Of a DNA stretch of 23,726 bases, positions 9,790 through 18,513 are shown one piece after another. Both the position numbers and the translations under genes were made by a program. The stretch covers positions 1 through 23,726 of the forward strand of contig WTXD01000160.1 of the NCBI GenBank assembly GCA_022496205.1. The letters are read 5' to 3'. Within the stretch, counting starts at the first letter, position 1. Each line of letters begins with the position of its first letter. The notes beneath the pieces were generated by a model. That model was not told where the DNA came from. It ran no database searches and saw nothing but the letters and a program-made list of their open reading frames with translations. The DNA comes from Gloeopeniophorella convolvens. Taxonomy: Eukaryota > Basidiomycota > Agaricomycetes > Russulales.

Positions 9790-11049
9790 TCACAAGGGCG
9801 GAAACCTGGCACAAGCTACGCAAAGGATTCTAATCAGCTTGTTATCCATTGCCACTGCAACACAAGGGACTTGCAAGTCCGGACAATACCGGAACGGTTT
9901 GCAAATGGCCGGAACCGCGTGGAACCTCCGAAACTCGGGGCGATGCGCGCGTCGGATCCCTGATGCATGTCGACTTAGCAATTTTGCGCATCGCTCCCTC
10001 GCGCCACTCCCATTACCACTTCTGTGTACTCGTCACAGCTCTCTAAACTCTTACACTATCTCATCCAACTTCATGCAAGATAAGTGTTACATGAAGCATT
10101 TTCGGAGATCAGCCGTCACGAGCGCACCCTCGGTCAAGCTCCCGAGCTGTGCCCCACCGCTCTCATGAAGATCGACTCCGGGGCAACATGCTCAATGCCA
10201 TGGCGCTGTCCCGAGCAGCTCAGCGGTGCACACTCGCCCCGCCCTCCCCGCCTTCGCGATACTCACGAGCCACCCACCCCACCCTAGGCACACCGCCTGG
10301 CCAGTGCTGATGGTCCGGCTGCGCAGTCGCTGCCACGCTCGCTGCGACACTTGGCAGCTGCACATCGCAATCGATGTTCTCTTCTGGTAGCCCGGCTGGG
10401 TCCCGGCGCTGTGTTCTATGTGTGGCTGGGCGCTGCGCTTGCTGTGTCCCCCGTGGGTGGGTCACCTCGCCAGCAATGACGGACACATCTCCGGATAATC
10501 TCAACAAGGACCGTACCGCACAAATGCACTCTGCCGATCATGCATCTGAGTCGCGACGCCATGAAGACACCCACGCTCACGGTCACGCCGGTGCTCGTGC
10601 ATGCACACGCAGGCGAGGGTGGGACGAGGGTGGGATCGCTCGGGCGTGGAATAGCTGTGCCTAGAATCCCGGTGGTCTTGTGTCTGGTCGGGTCCGCAGC
10701 AACGCCGATTCTCTGTTCATGCAATATTGTCTCTCGTCTCTCTTTTGTTTCGACTATCTACTCGTGCTCGACCTCAATTCGTGGTATATATTCAACCCCT
10801 TTCTGCTCTGCCTTGTGCCGAGCACATTTGTACGCGACCCTGGTTTATCACCTTTGCTCTGCACTCGTGCCTTGCGTCGAATGTTGCACCTGTAGTTGTA
10901 GCATATTTAAATTGCCTAATGCAAGCGTGTGAACACATACTTGTTGCAATTGCAGCTCCTGTTCGTCGACTCAGCTCAATTTGGAAGGGGTGGCGAGCGG
11001 TGAGCGAGTTGGCGTTTTATGATCAGACATGGTCAGCATGGACGGGTGG

Positions 11050-11142
11050 TGATCATGGACGAACAGCGGGGATCGTGCCCTGATCAGACACGAACAGCGA
11101 GGATCGTGTCCTGATCATGCACGAACAGCCGTAGGGGTGCTC
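11050..11142. repeat. Three 31-bp tandem repeats, each starting TGATCA
   Basis: Units at 11050-11080, 11081-11111 and 11112-11142 share TGATCA...ACGAACAGC...GATCGTG; the third diverges in its second half. A diverged unit may precede them at 11020-11049. Confidence 0.8.
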
Positions 11143-11201
11143 AATCATAATGTACAAGGTCAATGCGACGCGACGCGAGGCCGAACATCCTGCTATCAGC
11201 G

Positions 11202-11260
11202 GCTGATCAGCTCCCTCCCGCTCGGATCGTCCCTGATCAGGGCCGGTCAGCGCTGACCGG
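11202..11260. repeat. Cluster of perfect palindromes
   Basis: GCTGATCAGC (11202-11211), CCCTGATCAGGG (11231-11242) and, abutting it, CCGGTCAGCGCTGACCGG (11243-11260) are perfect palindromes of 10, 12 and 18 bp. They continue the TGATCA theme of the adjacent tandem repeats and lie upstream of the element A LTR. Confidence 0.8.
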
Positions 11261-11859
11261 ACCGCTCAGCTCGATCATTGTCGGAAGGATTTGCTGATGC
11301 GCCGCGCTGTTTCACACAACGTCGCCACCAACGACGACCACGACAAGGTAAGCACAGCCGTATCACGGGCGACGGCCTCGTAAGTACTTCCCCCTCCCTA
11401 TCCCGCCCATCCCACTTGCCCGGTCTTTGCTCCGCCTGCGGCCTTTCTTTGACCCCGCAATATTCACCGTACTCTACACGCTCACCCGCCGTACGACAAG
11501 TAGGACTATTCGTGCACGTCAGCTTCGCTGGCTGTGTGCCGCCGCTGCGCGCGCTGCTCGGCTTGCTTGAGACGAACATAGTTGATAAGGACTACGCGTG
11601 CGGTGATGCGGACTTCGGTGATGCGCCCGGCTCATTTTTACTCATGGTGGGAGGGCTCGCTGGCAGCATTGTGTATTGGAGTTACAAGTCGCGCTCCGTT
11701 TGGTCTTCCGGGCCGGGCCGCTTTCCCGGATCCTCTCCCCCTGCCTCCGCTACTCCCAGTTCCGTCTCGTTTGACCTTATTCTTCCTAGCTCTCGCATGC
11801 AAAAATCAATCCCAGCGTCCGCCTCCACTGTATGACGATGCGCAGCAAAACTACGCAAC

Positions 11860-12144
11860 TGTTGACGAAGAAATGATGGGCGCGTCGTCACTTTATGTAC
11901 GTTTCTGTTGTGTCCAGCCGTTCGAGCTCCAGCTCCCGAAACTGCCTGTGATTGCCCCCATGTAAATACTGTACAATACTCCTATCAGCTTGCAGTATAA
12001 ATTGTAGTATGTACCGGCTACGAATATCAGCGTTTCTACACTTCGCGTTGCCCTTCCTCCTTCTGCTCCCTTCACTCGCTCCCCCTCACTCGACTTCGCT
12101 TCGTGCCGCTGCGCGCCTTCGTTTCGGACCTCCAACTCGCATCA
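11860..12144 (+). repeat. 5' LTR of element A (right end certain, left end not)
   Basis: Ends CGCATCA directly before the primer-binding site. TATA box at 11996-12002 and initiator-like ATCAGC with A12029. Unlike the LTRs of B, C and the solo copy, there is no duplicated leader and no intron-like segment between 12029 and 12144. TGTTG at 11860 would give a 285-bp LTR; TGATGCG at 11604 or 11619 mirrors the terminal CGCATCA better and would give 541 or 526 bp. Confidence 0.6.
11996..12029 (+). promoter_or_regulatory. LTR promoter of element A
   Basis: TATAAAT at 11996-12002, with a predicted initiator A at 12029, 33 nt downstream. The spacing matches the solo LTR at 5796-5831. Confidence 0.5.
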
Positions 12145-12158
12145 GGTTATGGGCCCTG
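12145..12158 (+). other. Primer-binding site of element A
   Basis: GGTTATGGGCCCTG directly after the LTR, complementary to the anticodon arm of initiator tRNA-Met; identical to the sites of elements B and C. Confidence 0.85.
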
Positions 12159-12216
12159 GGCCTAAGCATTAGTACGAAGTCACACCGTCATTCAAAGAGC
12201 TTACCGAATTATCATC

Positions 12217-13461
12217 ATGGGCGACGACGCGAGGATCTCCATCCCCAGACTCAACGTCGATGGGACCAACTGGCCCAACTACCGTGACCGCCTGTCATGG
12301 GCACTCACCTCGAAGGGCCTTCAAGACCATCTGACGCACGCTACGGTCTCTCCGGCATACATCGCGGCCGGCACGATCAACAGTCTCGACGAGAACGCAC
12401 GTTGGACTGCCGGCGAGGGTACAGTCAAGCAGTACATCGCCATGTCCGTGCCCGACTCGATCTTTAACCGTATCAAGGTCAAGACGACTGCGAGGGAAGT
12501 ATGGGAGGAGATGAAGAGTGTTTTTGAGGGACGCTCGAGGATGGTACTGGTGGATCTGAAGAGGAAGCTTCAGAATGCACGTTGCGGAGAAAACGACAAC
12601 GTACGCACTCATTTCATGAAACTCGCTGACCTTCGGGAGCAGCTTGCTGCCGGAGGCATCACCATCACCGACGATGACTTCACCGACACCCTACTCGGCT
12701 CGTTGCCCGAGTCCTATGAGCCCACCATCGCCGGCGTAACCGCGAGCGCGAAAATCATTGCGCGACCTATGATGGCAAACGAAGTTATCGGACTCATCAC
12801 CGATGACTACGACCGACGCACCTTACGCCAACTCCAGCAGACGGACGACACCAAGGACGAAGCTTTCGTCACGGCGGACGACCGCAAGCGCAAAGACAAG
12901 CGCACAGTCGAGTGCTTCAATTGCAAGCGCAAAGGGCACTACAAATCGGAGTGCTGGGCGAAGGGCGGAGGGAAGGAAGGACAGGGGCCCGAGCGTACGC
13001 AGAGGAAGCCCCGCGACCGAGCTAACAAAGCCGCAGAACCAGATAACGAAGTCGAGGCGTGGGCCGCCATCGACGAAGAGACCGGTCAGCGTTGCGCTGA
13101 AGTAATGCGCGGGAACGCACCGGAAGCCGAACTCTACGACTCGGGCGCATCGCGCCACATGTCCCCTTTCCGCCACTTGTTCACCACCTTCCAGTCCATC
13201 CCTTCTCGTCCCATCATCGCGGCTGACAACCGCACGTTCTATGCCACTGGAGTTGGTGACTTGCACATCAAAGTTCCGAATGGCGCGACTTTGACACCGG
13301 TCGTGCTCCGAGATGCGTTGTATGCTCCTGAGATGGGACTTACCATCGTGTCTATCAGTCGCATCGCCAAAGCAGGTCATCAAGTCAGTTTCAAAGACGA
13401 CACCTGCATGATCCAGAACAAGTCAGGACGCACTGTCGGACGCATCCCAGCCGCGCCGAAC
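12217..13461 (+). pseudogene. gag-pol: Gag-protease part of element A Gag-Pol, interrupted by element B
   Basis: Starts at ATG 12217 (MGDDARISIPRLNVDGTNW), 59 nt after the primer-binding site. Residues about 1-210 are the UBN2-type copia Gag core. CCHC zinc knuckle CFNCKRKGHYKSEC is near residues 233-246. The aspartic protease begins at ELYDSGASRHMSP near residue 308. The open frame runs to residue 415 (IPAAPN), where element B is inserted; the few codons after it are LTR sequence ending at a stop at 13473. There are no other stops or frame breaks, so this half of A is intact apart from the insertion. Confidence 0.92.
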
Positions 13462-13462
13462 G
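13458..13462 (+). repeat. Target-site duplication of element B, left copy
   Basis: GAACG immediately before TGTTGGAATG. The identical GAACG is at 19017-19021, after the right LTR. Confidence 0.95.
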
Positions 13463-13735
13463 TGTTGGAATGAATCTCGTATGTCCTTATTCATTTACTA
13501 TACGCTTCATATTCTATGCGTGCGCGTGCGGACAAACGCGCGCGAGTCCTTTTACCTTCGTACTTTCTGTGCCGGTGGCCCGGGCCGGGCCCCGGCGATT
13601 CGTTTCGCGCTAAGTCGTGCGCGTTGTCTATGCCCGCAAGGGCTTGCACATTTGCTTCCGGGTGGCTTGAATTTTGGTACTGTACAGCAGTGGCTGAGCC
13701 TGTTGATAACCGACTGTTCGAGCACCAGCCACCTC

Positions 13736-13910
13736 AGTTCTCGCCTTACCAGCGCGCGAGTATACTGAGGTGAGCATACTTTAGTTAGTTTGATTGCCAA
13801 ACCTGTACTTAACTGCCTCAGCGGTGCTTCCGTTTCGTACAGGTGAATAAACAATAGTTCTCGCCTTACCAGCGCGCGAGTATACTGAGCGGCGCTTCCG
13901 TTTCGTACAG
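13736..13910 (+). repeat. Leader present twice in the element B LTR
   Basis: 13736-13769 (34 nt) and 13822-13842 (21 nt) recur fused as 13856-13910; exon A copies are identical and exon B copies differ at one position. The right LTR has the same arrangement at 18787-18961, there with no mismatch between the copies. Confidence 0.9.
13770..13821 (+). other. Intron-like 52-nt segment in the 5' LTR of B
   Basis: Starts GTGAGC after ACTGAG and ends CTGCCTCAG, with CTTAAC as possible branch site. The joined flanks ACTGAG|CGG(C/T)GCTTCC occur contiguously downstream at 13884-13899. Confidence 0.7.
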
Positions 13911-13965
13911 AATCGCTTCGCGCGCTTTCGAGAACCACCCGATACCCGGGCTATTTATTTCTACA

Positions 13966-13979
13966 GGTTATGGGCCCTG
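13966..13979 (+). other. Primer-binding site of element B
   Basis: GGTTATGGGCCCTG directly after the LTR; complementary to the initiator tRNA-Met anticodon arm, as in elements A and C. Confidence 0.87.
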
Positions 13980-14027
13980 AGGACGCCTCTAATACCACTA
14001 CTGCTGCTAAAACCGACTCTTCCTTCC

Positions 14028-16616
14028 ATGGCTACTTCCTCTACGACTTCTTCCCTCGCCCCCACGTCCCTCGTGGAGGCACTTCCCTCTTCCATCCCTC
14101 GTCTTGAGCCCAATGGTTCGAACTGGGCCATCTTCTCTATGCGTTTCCGGGACACCATGATGGTGAACCGGCGTTGGGGCTACTTCACTGGGTCGATCTC
14201 GCGACCCGAGCCCAAGGACCCGAAGAAGCCGACAGCAGATGAGCTGAAAGAGATGGAGGACTGGGACTACGAGAACATAGTCGCACGACACCTGCTCACG
14301 CAATGTCTCCCCGACACGACGGCAGTACGGCTCGCCGCCGTGGAGACCGCGAAGGAGCGCTGGGAGATAGTCAGCTGGACGTTCAAGGCGAAGAGTGCGT
14401 ACGCACAGAACGACCTCGAGAATGCTTTCTTCGAAATGCGTTGCCCGCGGAACGGCGATGTTCGGGCATTTCTTGCAGACCTACGGGTCAAGCGCGAGGA
14501 GCTCGCTGCCGCCGGCGTCAGTGTCGAGGACAAGGACTACCAACGCACCGTCCTCCGTGGCATTCCCGAAGACCTGGCCCGTTTTGCGTCGCAGCTCCTA
14601 GCGGCGTACCGTATTGCAGACCCCGACAAATCCCTTTCCACCGAAATCCTTATCGACCACATCTCTGAGGAGGCCGATCACATGCGCAACCGGCGCGGCG
14701 CGGATAGCTCCAAGTCGAAGAAGGAGGCCAACGACGAGGCGTTGGCTGTCGGCTCGGATGGGAAGAAGAAGAAAGCCAAGCGCAAGGGCAACTGCCACAA
14801 CTGCGGCAAGGCTGGTCACTGGGCACGCGAGTGCCGCCAACCTAAACAAGACAAAAACAAAGATTCAGCACCAGCGCAGAAGCAGGAGAACAAACCCGCA
14901 GATTCGGCGAACGTCGCTGCCGATCCGTACGACGACGAGATGGACGGCACGTGGATCAGCGCCGAGCTGGAAGGCACATCGGAGGTCATGGACTACTTGG
15001 GAGATTTGAGGACGCTGGCGATCGAGCCGGTGCGCGCAGAGGACATCGCGGAGTTGCCTCTGCCTATCTACCCATCGTGGGGCGCGCGTCAGCGCGCTGC
15101 GGCTGAGCTGGAAGATCGCCTAGCCGAGCAGGAGAACGGACCTGCGCCTGAGATGATGGCCGCGGACGAATCTACTTACGTTGAGCTGTACGACTCTGGT
15201 GCAACACGACACATCTCCCTGTACCGCGACGCGTTCATTTCCTACCGCAAGCTCTCCCCGCCCAAGTTGCTCAGCACAGCCAACTCGCAACGGTTCGAGG
15301 CCGTCGGCATTGGCAGCATGGACGTCACCGTACCGAACGGCGACACCTCCCACACCTCCATCCGTCTCACAGACGTCCTGTACGTGCCGACCGCTGGGTG
15401 CACGCTCGTGTCACTGGGTGCTCTGGACCGCCTAGGCTACCGCGCCGCGATTGGTGGCGGCAAGCTCGAGATCTTCGCACCAACAGGGGGCAAGGTCGCA
15501 TCCATCCCGAAGACGTCGCGCGGACTATACAGAGTCACGCGCGAACCAGACTCAGCAAACACTGTCGAAACCGTGTCAGTCATGGAGCTGCACCGGCGCA
15601 TGGGGCACATCTCGCCCGAGGCCGCGCGCAGGCTCATCACTCAAGGCCATATCAAGGGCCTCGCGGTAGATCCTAAGTGCATGATTACGGACTGTGACGC
15701 ATGCATTTTCGCGCGCGCAACCGAGAAACAAGTTCCTAAAGTCCGCATCAGCCCGCGCGCGGAACACTTCGGCGACGAGGTCCACACTGACCTGTGGGGC
15801 CCCGCGAAGGTCGCTACCTTGAATGGCCGCACCTACCTCATCACCTTCACCGACGACGCCACGCGCTTCTCCATCATCTACCTGCTCCGGCGCAAGTCGG
15901 AAGCCCTGAAGGCGTACAAGTCGTTCGAGGCCTGGGCCACGACCCAAGGCCACTGCGCCGCGATCAAAGTCCTGCGTTCCGACCGCAGCAGCGAGTACCT
16001 CAGCGATGAATTCGATCAGCACCTCGCATCCGCTGATACCGTGCGACGACTCACCACTCATGACTCGCCGCAACTGAACGGCGTGGCCGAACGCCTCAAT
16101 CGGACGCTCCTCGAGAAGGTGCGGGCCATGCTGCACAGCACGGGCCTGCCGGCGTCGTTTTGGGGCGAAGCCATACGGCACGCGACGTGGTTGAAAAACC
16201 GCACGTCGACGCGTGCACTGGGCGGGAAGACGCCGTGGGAGGCGCTGTTCGGCAGCAAGCCCGACCTGTCGAGGCTGCGGGCGTGGGGCTGCAAGGTGTG
16301 GGTGCACAACGCATCCGGGGGCAAGCTGGCGCCCCGAGCGCGCGAGGCGCGCTGGCTCGGATTCGATATAACGGCGCACGCGCACCGTGTCTTCGTGCCA
16401 GGCGGCGGTGTATCTGTCGAGCGCAACGTCTATTTCAGCTCCATGGCTCCGCTCGAGGGGGAGCAGCAAACCACGTACCTGCGTGTTGGTGCGAGCGAGC
16501 AGACCGCTGAGCAAGCGCCCGCGCCCTCGGCTTCTCACAAGGCAACCCCCACGTCACCCGCGTCAACCGTCGACGCTCCCACGACGCCTGAACGAGCGCC
16601 CGAACACGCGCCTTAG
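14028..16616 (+). CDS. gag-pol: Gag-protease-integrase of element B (ends at in-frame TAG)
   Basis: ATG 14028 lies in CCATGG, 48 nt after the primer-binding site. Gag core (IPRLEPNGSNWAIFSMRF) occupies about residues 20-230. A lysine-rich run precedes the CCHC knuckle CHNCGKAGHWAREC near 255-270. Protease motif VELYDSGATRHIS is near 388. GAG-pre-integrase LHRRMGH...CDAC is at about 518-570. Integrase has DDE residues in VHTDLWGP, LRSDRSSEY and NGVAERLN (about 586-690). The usual DRGGEY reads DRSSEY, explicable by two G-to-A changes. The TAG at 16614-16616 sits in the Pro/Ala-rich linker; the same frame then continues through RT, so this is the front of one Gag-Pol. Confidence 0.93.
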   Translation: MATSSTTSSLAPTSLVEALPSSIPRLEPNGSNWAIFSMRFRDTMMVNRRWGYFTGSISRPEPKDPKKPTADELKEMEDWDYENIVARHLLTQCLPDTTAVRLAAVETAKERWEIVSWTFKAKSAYAQNDLENAFFEMRCPRNGDVRAFLADLRVKREELAAAGVSVEDKDYQRTVLRGIPEDLARFASQLLAAYRIADPDKSLSTEILIDHISEEADHMRNRRGADSSKSKKEANDEALAVGSDGKKKKAKRKGNCHNCGKAGHWARECRQPKQDKNKDSAPAQKQENKPADSANVAADPYDDEMDGTWISAELEGTSEVMDYLGDLRTLAIEPVRAEDIAELPLPIYPSWGARQRAAAELEDRLAEQENGPAPEMMAADESTYVELYDSGATRHISLYRDAFISYRKLSPPKLLSTANSQRFEAVGIGSMDVTVPNGDTSHTSIRLTDVLYVPTAGCTLVSLGALDRLGYRAAIGGGKLEIFAPTGGKVASIPKTSRGLYRVTREPDSANTVETVSVMELHRRMGHISPEAARRLITQGHIKGLAVDPKCMITDCDACIFARATEKQVPKVRISPRAEHFGDEVHTDLWGPAKVATLNGRTYLITFTDDATRFSIIYLLRRKSEALKAYKSFEAWATTQGHCAAIKVLRSDRSSEYLSDEFDQHLASADTVRRLTTHDSPQLNGVAERLNRTLLEKVRAMLHSTGLPASFWGEAIRHATWLKNRTSTRALGGKTPWEALFGSKPDLSRLRAWGCKVWVHNASGGKLAPRAREARWLGFDITAHAHRVFVPGGGVSVERNVYFSSMAPLEGEQQTTYLRVGASEQTAEQAPAPSASHKATPTSPASTVDAPTTPERAPEHAP

Positions 16617-18506
16617 GACGCACCACTTCCCGACGCGCGCGAAAGCGCTGCCCCGCCCCCAACGACCGCCGAACCCGCGGCGATACCAGAACGACCCGCG
16701 CGGATTCGCAAGCCATCACGCATCGTGCGCGACCTGCAATCCGGCGCCGGTGTCTCGACTTTACGCCGCTCCGAGCGCATCGCTCGCGGTATCCAACTAC
16801 CTGGAGGGTTTGGAGATGGGGATGAGGAGGAGGCAGGGGGAGCATGGGCAGTGGAGGAAGGCTTACCGGTCCTCAGGGAGGATTGGGACGGTATGGAGCA
16901 CACGTTCGCCGCCGAGACCGCTGACGCCGAGGCACTCGAACCGCGCACGCTCGCGGAGGCGAAGCGCCGCCCGGACTGGAACCTCTGGGAGGGTGCCATT
17001 CTTGAGGAGCTCACCAACCTCAAGAAGCAGGGCACCTGGCGTCTGGAGCACGCGTCGCCGGGCACGAACATCATCGGCTCCAAGTGGGTCTTCAAGGCCA
17101 AGAAGGACGCCGCCGGAAACGTCGTACGCTACAAGGCGCGCCTCGTCGCCAAAGGCTTCAGCCAGATCGACGGCGTGGACTACGACGACACCTACGCGCC
17201 CGTCGCAAAACTCGCGTCCTCGCGCGCAGTAATCGCCCTGTCGAACCGTCTCAAACTGGAGATTCACCAGATCGACATCAAGGGTGCGTACCTCAACGGC
17301 GAGCTGAACGACGACGAGGTGCTGTACATGCAGCATCCTCCGGGCTACAAGCCAAGCGACGCCGGCGCGCGCGTTCTGCGCCTCATCAAAACCCTCTACG
17401 GGCTGCGTCAGTCTGGACGCCGGTGGTACCAGAAACTGCGCTGGATCTTTGAGAAGCTGGGCTTCAAGGCCTCCGCCTCAGATCAGGCAGTGTTCTACAG
17501 GATGGTGAAGGGGCCGTGCAGCGAGCTGACGATTGTTGTGGTGCACGTCATGACTGCACGATCGCAGTGAGCTCACTAAAGCTTATCGAAGATCTCAAAC
17601 GGGGCTCCGGCAGTACGTCGAAGTCACAGATCTGGGCGAGCTCCACTGGCTCCTCGGGATCGAGATCAAACGCGACCGCGCCGGCGGCACCATTCATTTA
17701 TCCCAACGCGCCTACATGACTCCATCCTCCGCCGCTTCCACTTTGATGAGCTCAAACCCGTGTCCACGCCCATGGACGTCCAAGTCCGCCTCACCACCGA
17801 ACTCGCACCGGCCGACGCTTCCGAGTTTGCCGCCATGCGCGACGTGCCTTATCGTGAGGCCGTCGGCGCACTGAACTGGGCGGCGCTCGCTACGCGTCCG
17901 GACATTGCGTTCGCGGTCTCAACCGTGGCGCGCTTCTCGTCGAACCCAGGTCCGGCGCACTGGAATGCCGTAAAACGCATCTTCAGATACCTCAAGGGTA
18001 CGCGCGACCTGTGGCTTTCGTACGGCGAGACCAAGCGGTCGTTGACGGGCTTCGCGGATGCTGACGGGAGCATGGCCGAGGATCGCCGCGCGATCTCGGG
18101 CTATGCATTCTTGATCGACGGCGGCGCTGTCTCGTGGTCATCTAAGCGGCAGGAGATCATCTCGCTGTCCACCACCGAGAGCGAATACGTCGCGGCGACG
18201 CACGGCACCAAGGAGGCGCTCTGGCTTCGCAGCCTTATCGCAGAACTCTTCGGCCCCTTTGATGCAGCTACCACCCTCTTCTCTGACAACCAATCCGCCA
18301 TCGCCCTGACTCGCGACGGCCAGTACCACGCGCGGACGAAGCACATCGACATCCGCTTCCACTTCATCCGCTGGGTCGTCGAGGAGGGCAAGGTCAAGCT
18401 GGTCTACTGCCCCACTGCCGACATGGTCGCCGACGCGCTCACAAAAGCCTTGCCTTCGCCGAAGGTCAAGCACTTCGTGCAGGAGCTCGGACTCCGCGCG
18501 GTTTGA
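16617..18506 (+). pseudogene. pol: Reverse transcriptase-RNase H of element B (three one-base deletions)
   Basis: Continues the 14028 frame after the TAG. RT motifs SKWVFKAKKDAAGNVVRYK, QIDIKGAYLNGEL and TLYGLRQSGRRWY are clear (17080-17430). At 17549/17550 a base is missing inside the catalytic VDD box (HVDDCTIAV). Further single bases are missing at about 17601-17605 and at 17717/17718; the three together restore the original frame from about 17718. RNase H follows: TGFADADGS, SSKRQEIISLSTTESEY, FSDNQSAIALT and VADALTKALPS, ending at TGA 18504-18506, directly against the polypurine tract. With the catalytic box shifted, no functional RT can be made from this copy. Confidence 0.92.
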
Positions 18507-18513
18507 GGGGGAG
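18505..18513 (+). other. 3' polypurine tract of element B
   Basis: GAGGGGGAG immediately before the right LTR; primes plus-strand DNA in LTR elements. The same 9-mer occurs at 16455-16463. Confidence 0.88.

Larger units (their letters stand above)
8156..11603. other. Unassigned stretch between LTR elements
   Basis: No recognisable protein family, tRNA or rRNA. 8390-8790 is pyrimidine rich on the plus strand. 8945-8962 is (GCC)6, then a degenerate CGCACC run. 9204-9455 (minus) reads protein-like for about 60 residues but has no ATG start and no family I recognise. TATA-like GGTATATATT near 10781-10790. TGATCA-centred repeats fill 11020-11260. The left edge of the element A LTR may fall at 11604 or 11619 (both begin TGATGCG), so the right limit is approximate. 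Confidence 0.35.
13463..13965 (+). repeat. 5' LTR of element B
   Basis: TGTTGG...CTACA, 503 bp. The predicted leader starts at A13736 in CCTCAGTT. Exon A 13736-13769, intron-like 13770-13821, exon B 13822-13842, GT-starting gap 13843-13855, then A and B joined without the intron at 13856-13910, followed by 55 nt of U5. No clear TATA box is seen upstream of 13736. Confidence 0.96.

Noticed and set aside
11050..11142. CRISPR-like array
   Set aside because: Units are contiguous 31-bp tandem repeats without unique spacers, in a eukaryotic context.
13481..13768. 95-codon frame nearly identical at 18532-18819
   Set aside because: It is LTR sequence of element B; the identity reflects the young LTR pair, and the frame crosses the predicted transcription start.
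15576..16538. 320-codon open frame on the minus strand opposite integrase of B
   Set aside because: GC-rich shadow of the real coding strand; the plus strand shows the integrase domains.
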